NCBI RefSeq assembly: GCF_030272615.1
Contig: NC_081412.1
Location: 698,536,656-698,600,655 of the forward strand
Direction: 5' to 3'
DNA length: 64,000 nt
Source of the DNA: Cryptomeria japonica
Lineage: Eukaryota; Streptophyta; Pinopsida; Cupressales; Cupressaceae
Shown: positions 1-8,868 of the stretch, in pieces
Layout of the letters: each line of letters begins with the position of its first letter
How positions within the stretch are numbered: the stretch's first letter is position 1
Program-made: the position numbers and the translations under genes
Notes under the pieces: generated by a model
Told to the model about the DNA's origin: nothing
The model's input: the letters and a program-made list of their open reading frames with translations, nothing else
Databases searched by the model: none

Positions 1-178
1 TCTTTGAATACTCATATATAGGATATCAAAACAACAAGATCTCATCACTGTCTAACTTGGTAATAGTTTCCCATTGAATAACTTAATACTCCCCTTCATT
101 TTCATTCTTTCTGTGTCACATACCGACATCTTTATACTTATCAAAACATAGTTATTAAGATATAGCAACATCATACTG
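1..178. other. Unassigned retroelement-like flank, left of LINE
   Basis: No gene is visible. The short pyrimidine tract near position 92 resembles an inverted polypurine tract, so this may be the decayed 3' non-coding part of a minus-strand copia element. That reading is weak. Positions 167-178 are the left copy of the LINE target-site duplication. Confidence 0.3.
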
Positions 179-179
179 T

Positions 180-482
180 TTGAAGGGAGATTCACTTAAT
201 ATTATTAAGTGTTTGAAGGGGGAGTTAGAGCCATCTTGGTCAATTGAAAATATTATCATGAAAGCTAGGGGGATCATTGCAAGTTTTAAAGAAATTATTA
301 TTCAACATTCCTTTAGAGAGAAAAATAGTGTGGCGGACTGTCTAGCGAATATAGGAGCCTATTCTGACTCCCAATCAATTTGGCATGGGGAAGATCTCAA
401 TTTAAACATTAAAGAGCTCCTTAGAAAGGACAATCATATGGGGAGAGAAGGACAGTATAATCATGACATGGATTATGAATAA
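180..482 (+). pseudogene. C-terminal RNase H fragment of LINE ORF2
   Basis: The roughly 100 residues match the end of the plant RVT_3-type RNase H domain found in LINEs and in proteins annotated as putative ribonuclease H. Recognisable features are GDSLNIIKCL near the start, SWSIENII, and the closing NSVADCLANIG, where the Asp belongs to the RNase H active site in this family. The upstream catalytic part is absent because the insertion is 5' truncated, so there is no genuine start codon. It ends with TAA at 480-482, overlapping the next ORF by about 20 bp in a different frame. It would have removed the RNA strand of the RNA-DNA hybrid during reverse transcription. Confidence 0.7.
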
Positions 483-2178
483 TTTATGCCTTGATGGAAA
501 GGTCATCATTACTTGGCAAAGCGGCAGATCCCCACCAATCTTTAATAATTCGCTGCACGCTTTGTGGGTTTCCCGGTTCAAAATCTTGAGCAACTTTGGG
601 AAAGAAGGGCTTAGTTTGCAGACAAACAGAGCAGATAGTCTGAATCCGAAGATGGGTGGAGACCTAAGGAGGGAGGAACCAGACAATACGTCAAGTTGGA
701 AAGCGATGCCGAAAGTGTGGGCAAAACTGGAAAAGGGCTCTCTCACAAGCTTCATGGAGAAGCTTGTGGATTATGATAAAGGTAGGGTAAATCTCGCCGT
801 TTCCAAGATTTCTGAAAATTGGTCTAATGGCTCCTTTAAAATCTATGGAGTTAAGTTCAAGATGGATGTTGAGCTCATAGCTACAGTGACTAGTATGCCC
901 CACACTGGGCTTAATTTCTTTCGAGACCCTAAAGTCTCCAACAATGCGGTTAATCTGTTCTCGCGGAAAGAGAAAGAGAGGGCTAGAATCGGTAAAGCCA
1001 CTGGGGGCTACTATGAAGCTGCTAATATCAAGAAACTATGTGGTTGGGTTCTAAATGCAATTATGGAATACATCATAGTTGAGGATCGTTTCTCCAGGGC
1101 CCACACCTACCACTTTGTTCTCTTAACCCATTTCAGACATGAAAAAAATGTATCTCTGCCCTACTACGTTTTTAGGTCCCTTTCTAGGTCTCTCAATACT
1201 AGCCTGATTCTCCACTGTGGGCTTTTGCTGCTCATCTATGAGCATTGTAAAACCCTTGCCCTGCTAGAAAACAAAAGGATATCCGCCTCTCCGGGTAAGA
1301 GAAAGATGAAGGGAGGAGACCCCAGCAAGGAGAATGCGTCCTCTAGCAAAAAAAGAAAAAGTGCCCCTAGGATGGAAACAGAGGAAATTGATAAGGAATG
1401 CAGTGAAATGGAGATGGATGACTCCAATGGTGAAGACAACTGGAACAATGAGGAGTTGGGTAATGAGGAAGAAAGTGGTGATAATGAGCCTGGTAATGAA
1501 AGCCCTATCCTCAGTGATTGCCCTGGTAAGGACAACAACCATCCTATGGAGGAAGTGGATTTCAAGGATAATGAGGAAACTGACATGAATTCTGAGAAGG
1601 AAATGAAAAAAGATTCTGAGAAGGACCTGACTAAGGACATGGTTAGCGAGGATAAGGAAAGTGCGGATAAAGGGTTACTCTTGGATAACTTCAAGAAACT
1701 CACTTAGGCGAGAATGGATTATGACAGATGGACCTATGAACTCCTAAAGAACTTGGAAAAAAAGGGGAAAAACATGGATGAGAAGAGGGAGGATGACAAC
1801 AGAGATCAGATAAATTGGAAGTTGAATATGGAGGATAAGGTCAAATCATTGGAAGAAGGGAAAGAGGCAATGAAAAATTTGATGGGCGTTATCCCGAGTA
1901 TCCTATCAACTATCACTAAAAACTTGGAGGATATTACTAAGATCTTTGATCATACCAGCTATCCTAAACCGGTTGTGGAACTTGACTTGGATGAAGAGAC
2001 TATCTAGACTGGTAGCGGTGAAGCTACCCCGGTTGGTGGCACTACGAAGAAAACCAGGGCTAGTGTCAAGAAAGTTGTGGCTGCTTCTACAAAGGATGTC
2101 CCTAATCTCAAGGATAACATCAAAGAGCTGCATGAAATTAGCAACACCCTGGTGAATGCCCTGGAAAAAATCAACTAG
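463..2178 (+). pseudogene. LINE third ORF, unknown globular domain plus acidic/coiled tail, two in-frame stops
   Basis: One reading frame runs from 463 to TAG at 2176-2178, about 571 codons, broken only by TAG at 1705-1707 and TAG at 2005-2007. I do not recognise a named family. The N-terminal 250 residues look globular and hydrophobic, with FKMDVELIATVTSMP near residue 130 and a helical stretch ending in VSLPYYVFRSLSRSLN. From about residue 270 the chain is Lys/Glu/Ser/Asn-rich (basic KKRK, then acidic runs), followed by a charged helical segment and a TTKKTRAS basic patch. The true start is uncertain; 463 is the first ATG. The position after RNase H in a LINE is unusual. The first domain looks similar to the second ORF of element G (21703-22986 minus). 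Confidence 0.5.
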
Positions 2179-2354
2179 TTTCTCTTGGCGTCTGGCTGGC
2201 TTGCTGGCTTAGTGGGGCTTTTTCTGGTTTTCTTTGGTTTTCTGCTGGCTTTTCGTTGGTCTGTTCCTTTTTGTTTCTCTTTGCTTTTGTAGTTTAAGTT
2301 ATGCTTGTAAAGGGTTTTAGGGCCCTTTCAAAACCTGCTTTTACCTTAATCAAA
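2179..2354 (+). other. LINE 3' UTR with short A-tail
   Basis: This T- and G-rich stretch contains repeated tggct and ttttc words, then a segment including gggccctttcaaaacc and a terminal caaaaa. It has no ORF. It ends exactly at the right target-site duplication (2355-2366). Confidence 0.65.
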
Positions 2355-2366
2355 AACATCATACTG

Positions 2367-2479
2367 AATCGGAAAATCAATTTCTTGACATCAATGGCAA
2401 AATAATATTATTAAGATAGTAATCATCCTTTATCTATTATCTCATCAATCTCCAACAACCTTCTCAATATCCTCATACC
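2367..2479. other. Unassigned old retroelement DNA between LINE and LTR A
   Basis: No ORF. A block containing gacatcaatggcaaa resembles the sequence next to minus-strand copia polypurine tracts elsewhere in the window. This suggests the LINE landed in an older, decayed copia element. Confidence 0.25.
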
Positions 2480-2907
2480 AACAAACTTACTGGAATGACG
2501 ACACTCTCTCTTTGTGAGATGCTAACAAAAGACATGGTTTGGACACTTGATTTGGTTATTTGGTTATTGGTCTAATCGAGTTTGCATAGTTTTAGTTAGT
2601 AGCAAATAGGTCTAGGTTGTGGACCGACAAGCGTTATCTATTCCAGATTAGCACGACACGTTATGGAGATGATTTATTGATTGGTTATTATTGTAAATGC
2701 ATTAAGCCAACATGATGCATCACATATTGATTCATTTGTAATTGATTTAATTGTAATATTATTAGTGACCCGACCTTCACATTTGGTCTTAGGTTTTGGT
2801 ATATATGTAAGATCTCATTTGTGAGATTATGTAGAATTGGAAGAGGAATGTAATAAGGTATTACAAGGTTGTGATATTCAGTATATGTGAATATAAGAAG
2901 AGCTATA

Positions 2908-4464
2908 TGTTGGCATTTTGTGAACCATTATGAGGACATAATGGCTTGTATGTTGTCATTGATGTCAATATGTGATATGTGAGAAGGGAGAACTGGCTTA
3001 TGTGTGAACCAATATATATGCCAAAGTGAATCGGTATATTTGTTCAAGATGAATCGCCATGTAAAGGTGAACCAACATGTAGTTATGGGAACCGACACAT
3101 GGAAGCATTGTATGACTATCGGTTGGTAGGTAGTTTCAACTTCTGGATTTCCGGTTGGAATACCTCAAGCCTGTGTGACTCAATCGGTGATCTTTATGTG
3201 ATGAGTCAGTAGTATAACGGAGAATAGATCATGTTGCCATGTAAGTTTTGTGCACGTGAAGGATCTTGCATGAAGAAGACTATTTCTATCTACCTTGGGA
3301 ATGTGCAAAGTTTGTCAAACGGTGATAACTCATGATGGGTTATCAGTTGCCATGAAATCGATGGATAATGGACGATGGAGAATGTCTTGAGATTGATTCA
3401 AGATTATTGCATTTAATGCAGTATGATTCAACGGTCAAGATTGAACTGCTTGAATTGCTTAACCTAACAGGTTTAGGGTTTAGGGTTTTTGCTACCGACC
3501 TATCTATTTCCTATAAGGTCGATGTTTTGTTTCTTTTAAAGTTGTTGGCAAAAGTTGTATGTGTGTATCCAAGGGAAGTGATACGTGATTATTTCTAGAC
3601 CAAAGGAGAGAAGAGATACCCGCAAAGTGAATATGCAGAAGGTAAAGAGGAGCCAAAACAGATCTGCATTAGCATTGAGTGCTATTACCAGATCATTGTA
3701 ATTCCTGTTGATCTTTAACCACTTCAACAGTTGGGAAATCCCTTAATAGGGTAGCTTTAACCGGCTTGATATAAATCCCTTAACAGGGTAAGTCGAAGTT
3801 ATTGAGTTCTAAGAAGCTATAGAGCTCTGGAGATCCTTTAGCTATTGAGTTCTTTAAATCCTCTAACAAGGTAACCCTAACTGGGTTTAACCCTTAACCG
3901 GGTATTATAGGCATCCCTTAACCGGGTGATCCCTAACAGGATCGGTTCCTAGTAGAACCTATTGTAATGTCTTTAACAGGACAAGGCTCCTAACAGAGCA
4001 GACTTCTAAAGAGTTCAAAAAGAAACTTGTGGGTATTCATCCCCATCGTGGTTTTTCCCAGTTGGGTTTCCATGTGAAAAATATGTGTGTCATGTGTGAT
4101 GCTTTTATCTTGTGATGCTTTGTTATTACCTGTTGAGCATATGATGGTTCTGTGTTTTATGCCTGTCTATAAAACATATTGAACTAACTATTGTGAATAT
4201 TTGATGATATTTTACCTGTTCATGCATGAGGGTGTAATGGTACTATAGTATTGAGCTAAGAGGAAAGCTTAGTGAGTAACCAGTTTATGATTGTTTTAGT
4301 TGTTATGGGTCTTACCGGTTGCACTCTGTTTCAACAAGTGTCGTTGCTTGCCAGTCACTTGGAGTATTTGTTGACAAACCAGTTTTGGATGGTATTTTGC
4401 CTGTACTGATTCACCCCCCCTCTCAGTATCGGATTGGTACTAATCATTCATCATTGAGTTATCA
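2908..4464 (+). repeat. 5' LTR of element B
   Basis: This 1557-bp LTR starts TGTTGGCATT and ends TTATCA. It contains the palindrome ttgtcattgatgtcaa at 2953-2968. A U5 module lies near 4026-4075 (tggtttttccc, then gggtttccatgtg). A hairpin with a C-rich loop lies near 4403-4430. A double ttaggg-type telo-box sits near 3472. The small ORFs inside it look fortuitous. Confidence 0.9.
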
Positions 4465-4466
4465 AT

Positions 4467-4479
4467 TGGTATTAGAGTG
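4467..4479 (+). other. Primer binding site of element B
   Basis: TGGTATTAGAGTG starts two bases after the LTR end. It is a mutated form of TGGTATCAGAGC, the plant initiator-Met tRNA complement used by most copia elements. Confidence 0.8.
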
Positions 4480-4535
4480 TCCTCCAGGTCCTCTATGTTT
4501 TAAGCTTAACCACTTGAGGTAAAGATCCCAGTCAA

Positions 4536-5870
4536 ATGATGAAGAGGGAAGGTCCAAAGTTTAACAGGGAAAATTTTGGTATATGGAAAGATAGGATGAA
4601 GATATTCATCAGAAGCATGGGTGCTCAACACTAGAGTTATGTTGAGAATGTCTATGTTGTCCCTACTAGTACTCTCACCAATGACCAAAAGAGAGAGATA
4701 CAAGAAAATGGGCAAGTCATGAAAGCCCTTATTAGTAGTCTATCTGACACTGAGTTTATTGATGTTCAGGACAAGGTAAATCTCAAAGATGTATGGGATG
4801 CTCTTGAAAATATCTATGTTGGTGATGAACATGTAAAACAGGCTAAGGAAGAAAGCCTGAGAGGGAAGTTTGAAGACATGTGGATGGTTGAAGGTGAGAC
4901 CATTCAGCAGTATGGAATAAGGATTAAAATAGTTGTTGGAGAAATCAAAAGTGCAGGTGGGAAAATAGAAGATTTCACTGTGGTAAGAAAATTCTTGAGA
5001 TCCCTATTGCCGGTCTATGCAATTAGGGTTGCTACTATTCAGGAGCTGAGATCAATAGACAAGACTAAGGTGTCCTTGGACTCCAACATAGCCAAGTTGA
5101 CAGCCTATGAGCTGAATAGTTTTGATGGCAGTGTTCAAAAGACTGAATCAATAATTAAAGCCTCTGCTATACCATCTAGAAAAGGAAAAGAAGCTAGCAC
5201 TAGTGGTGAACCTAGACAAAGTAGAGAAATGAATGATGAGGAGATTCTGATGGCATTTGAAGCTCTCCTTGCCAAGAAACTTCCTAAAGGAACTGGTAAA
5301 TACAAAGGTAAGCTACCTTTGAAATGCTTTTCTTGTAACGGAATTGGACATATTGCTATAAACTGTCCTAATGGCGATAACAAGGACAAACCAGAAAGAA
5401 TCAAGAAATTCAAAGGAGGAAACCAAAGAAACTATTTTGTGGTAGTTGATGAAGGTGTCACAGATGAAGAATCAGAGGATGAAGAAAATGAAGACATTGT
5501 GTTTGTTGCTGTGAAAGAAGATGTGTTAGACAAGAAGGCTCTTGTCTCCTGGTTTGATAATTCCAATGAGTGGATCATTGATATTGGTTGTTCTCACCAT
5601 ATGACAGGTGACCAGAGCAAGTTTCTATCCTTGGAAGAGTATGATGGTGGTGTGGTTTGCTTTTGCAATGATGCACCATGCATGGTCAAAGGCAGAGGGT
5701 CCATCTCTCTGAATGGAAAGAGCAGTGCTGACAATGTGTACTGGGTTGAGGGTCTCAGACACAACCTTCTAGGTGTTGCCCAACTGAATGACAGAGGCCT
5801 CACTCTAGAATTCAAGAATGGAGTCTATAGAATCAAAGGAAAAGAGGGTGAATTGGTGGCCATCGACATG
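4536..5870 (+). pseudogene. Element B gag and protease region
   Basis: ATG at 4536 opens the gag frame. TAG at 4632 (a Trp in related copies, judged by F and C) is the first break, and a later ATG at 4719 gives the longest open stretch. Gag is followed by an intact CCHC zinc knuckle, CFSCNGIGHIAINC, near residues 262-275 counted from 4536. The protease motif WIIDIGCSHHMTG near 5572-5610 has Ile in place of the usual Ser/Thr of D-S/T-G, so the protease is probably inactive. The end of the segment begins the gag-pre-integrase region (DNVYWVEGLRHNLLGVAQL). Gag would package RNA and the protease would cleave the polyprotein. Confidence 0.85.
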
Positions 5871-7108
5871 TAGACCAAAGGTAACCTATTTCATTTGAAT
5901 GCAAATATAAGTACATGTCTTATGCCTAAGTTTGATGATAGCTAGATATGGCATAGGAGACTCTGCCATGTAAACTTTGATAACATTGTGAAGGCTAGTA
6001 AGATCAAGGCAGTTAGAGGGTTGCCAATGCTAAGAAAACCAGATAATATCTTGTGCAGAGAATGTCAATTAGGGAAAATGTCTTCCTCAACCTTGAAAGG
6101 TAAATCTTTCACTACTGACAACTTGCTTGATCTTGTGCATACTGATTTGTGTGGTCCTATGAAAACCAGAAGTGTGCAGGGTGATAGGTACTTCATGATT
6201 CTCACTGATGACTGCTCAAGAATGATGTGGGTCACATTCTTGAAAAATAAGTCTAAAGCCTTAGTGAAATTCAAAGCTTTCAAGCATTAGTGGAGATGGA
6301 AAGTGGTAAAAGGATCAAGTGTCTCAGAATTGATCAAGGAAGGGAATTCACTTCCGGTGAATTCAACAAGTATTGTGAAGAATTTGGCATCAAGAGGAAA
6401 CTGTCTGCCCCCCAAACTCCACAACAGAATGGCCTAGTAGAGAGGAATAACTGGACTGTGGTTGAAGTAGCTAGAACCATGTTGATTCAAGGAAAGGTAG
6501 CTCACACCTTTTGAAGAGAAGTGGTGAGCACTGCAGTCTACACAATGAACTGGGTACTCATCAAGAAAGGTAAGGAGAAAACTCCTTATGAGTATTGGAC
6601 CAGTAAGACACCTGTGGTTAGCTACTTTAGGGTATTTGGTAGCAAATGTTACATCAAGAGGAGTGAACATTAGGGCAAATTTGAAGCTAAATGTGATGAG
6701 GGAATATTCCTAGAATATTCCACCAAGAGTAAAGCTCTCAAGTGTTACAACAATAGGACTCAGAGAATTATGGAAAGTATCAATGTAAGAGTTGATGAAT
6801 CCTCTGAGAAAACTGAGGAAACCGATAGTGAGCAAGCTGTAAATGAACTGGTTGCAACCTTCTGGGAACTGGTTGTCAGTCAACCAAGTACCAGTAATAG
6901 TGTTCCTGAACCAGTGAATGCTGAGATTGATGAAGATGAGGATGAAGAGGAAAAGCAAGAAGAACCAGTAAAGACCATTCCTCAGTATGTCAAGCTGAAT
7001 CATAATCCTAAGCAAATCATAGGAGATAAGGATGCAGGAATCCTTACAAGAAGAAAGATCAAAGAAAACTCATGTATGATCTCTGAATTTGAGCCTAAAT
7101 CATTCTAA
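5871..7108 (+). pseudogene. Element B integrase region
   Basis: The segment starts at the in-frame stop 5871 (a Gln in related copies). The HHCC-type region (WHRRLCHVNFDN, then CRECQLGK) is interrupted by TAG at 5943 (ancestral Trp). The catalytic core shows HTDLCGP, then RIDQGREF and NGLVERNN, so the D-D-E residues are all present. A one-base deletion near 6285 shifts the frame. TGA at 6512 (ancestral Trp), TAG at 6671 and TAA at 7106 break it further. The chain then runs through a GKFEAKCDEGIFL block into an acidic linker. It would have inserted the cDNA copy. Confidence 0.85.
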
Positions 7109-8626
7109 GAGGCTCATAAAGATGAAGACTAGATCAAGGCAATGGAAGAGGAACTTGACTAGATAGAGAAAAATGGTACATGGTCCTTGGTACCCAGCCC
7201 AGAGCATAAAAATTTCATTAGCACCAAATGGGTGTTCAAAAACAAGCTGAATGAGGATGGCACAGTGATTAGGAATAAAGCCAGATTGGTGTGCAAAGGA
7301 TATGCTCAAGAAGAAGGAGAAGACTATGGAGAGACTTTTGCTCCTATAGCTAGATTGGAAGGATTTTGTATGCTTCTTGCATATGTAGCTTTTAAAGGGT
7401 TCAAAGTATATCAAATGGATGTAAAATCTGCATTCCTAAATGGTGTACTTGAAGAGGAGGTGTATATTGAGCAAGCAGATGGGTTTGCCTTATCTGAACA
7501 CAGTGACATGGTATGTAGGCTACATAAAGCCTTATATGGTCTAAAGCAAGCACCTAGGGCATGGTATGAGCACCTACATTCCCATCTTGTGAAGATTGGA
7601 TTTGAGAGAAGAAGTGAAGATAGCAATATCTACTTGAAGTTTGAAGGAAATCAGATCCTGATCTGTGAGGTTTTTGTTGATGACATTATCTTTGGTGGAG
7701 ATGACAAGATGAGTCATGAGTTTGCTGATGTGATGAAGAAAGAGTTTGAGATGTCACTCATAGGGGAGATTAAGTTCTTCATTGGACTGCAAATCTAGCA
7801 AATGAAAGATGGAATCTTTATCACTTAGTCCAAATATGTCAAAGAGGTGTTGAAGACCTTTGGCATGGAAGATAGAAAACTGGTTGGTACACCAATGGTG
7901 ATCGGTTGCAAATTGTCAAAAGAAGATGATTCTACACCGGTTGATGAGAAAGAATATTGATCAATGATTGGTAAGTTGCATTATGTAGTGCATAGTAGAC
8001 TAGATATTGCACATGTAGTTGGCATTACTGCAAGGTTCCAGAAAAGTCCAAGAGAATCCCACTTGGCTGCAGTCAAGTGGATTCTTAGGTATCTAAAGGG
8101 AACAATTGACTATGGATTGTGGTACCCATACAGCAATGATTTCATTCTGAAAGTATTTACAGATGTTGATTGGGTAGGAAATGTAGATGATTGGAAAAGC
8201 ACAACCTATGGTGCATTCTTTCTCGATGGTAGACTGGTCTCATAGATGAGTAAAAAGAAGAGTTGTATCTCTCAGTCTACAGCGGAAGCAAAGTATGTTG
8301 CAGCTTTCATGAACTACATTCAGACAATCTGGATGAAGCATGTTTTAAATGGCTTCAAAATCCCTGTATCTGAACTGGTAAGTATATTCTATGATAACAC
8401 AAGTGCTATCAATATTTCAAAGAATCCGGTTTTACATTCCAGAACCAAGCATTTTTTGCTCAAGTATCATTTCTTGAGGGAAAAGGTTTAGAATAAAGAG
8501 ATTGCACTGGAACATGTTTCCAATAAGGAGCAGTTAGCAGACATATTCACCAAGCCTCTCCCAAAGACTACATTTGTGCATTTAAGAGGTGAATTTGGGG
8601 TACTGCCCCTTCAGGAGGTGAACTAA
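7109..8626 (+). pseudogene. Element B reverse transcriptase and RNase H
   Basis: RT motifs are in order: [13 protein letters not shown], then [37 protein letters not shown], and the catalytic VDDIIFGG near 7678. RNase H follows with LKVFTDVDWVG, SQSTAEAKYVA and IFYDNTSAINISKNP, ending with ADIFTKPLPK and a stop at 8624-8626. Stops lie at 7130 (ancestral Trp), 7160 (Gln), 7796, 7826 (Gln), 7958, 8243 (Trp) and 8489. TDVDWVG has Val where TDADWAG is usual. No functional enzyme could be made. Confidence 0.88.
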
Positions 8627-8703
8627 AAATATTTGTTCCACATCAGTCAGGTATTGCATAGTGAAATTTTTGTTGATTGATGTGTTGAAGGATGCTACTC
8701 CTC

Positions 8704-8868
8704 AAGGGGAGCAGCATAATGGAATAGAGATGCTTGTGCCTCCACTTTGGCATTGTTGTCAAAGGGGGAGAAGGAGTGAAGCGGAAAAGATATCTACAGA
8801 AAATGGGGGAGAAGATGTGAAGCAGAGAGATATCTTTGTATATTGCCATCAATGCCAAAGGGGGAGAT
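8704..8868 (+). promoter_or_regulatory. Multiple polypurine tracts of element B
   Basis: Four purine tracts precede the 3' LTR: near 8704, 8761-8774, 8804-8815 and the LTR-abutting aaagggggagat (8857-8868). The middle two sit in an approximate tandem duplication of about 45 bp that also repeats gtgaagc and gatatct. The last one primes plus-strand synthesis. Repeated polypurine tracts are a known Sirevirus trait. Confidence 0.7.

Larger units (their letters stand above)
179..2354 (+). mobile_element. 5'-truncated LINE (plant L1-like, RNase H-bearing) with an extra 3' ORF
   Basis: The 12-bp direct repeat aacatcatactg lies at 167-178 and again at 2355-2366, bracketing the whole segment as one insertion. 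The right end has a short A-run directly before the repeat, as expected for target-primed reverse transcription. The left end falls inside an RNase H domain, so most of ORF2 (endonuclease, RT) was never copied, which is the usual 5' truncation of LINEs. After the RNase H fragment comes a second long ORF in another frame, then a T/G-rich 3' UTR. An alternative is a retrocopy of a host mRNA made by LINE machinery; the RNase H type and UTR composition favour a LINE. Confidence 0.75.

Noticed and set aside
1236-1703. Minus-strand Ser/Leu-rich ORF of 155 codons
   Set aside because: Antisense shadow of the Lys/Glu/Ser-rich tail of the LINE third ORF; no domain.
3465-3495. Telomere-like ttaggg words (also near 10940 and 34007)
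   Set aside because: Only two to three units, and the first two are at the same place in both LTRs of B; a telo-box in an LTR is more likely than telomeric DNA.
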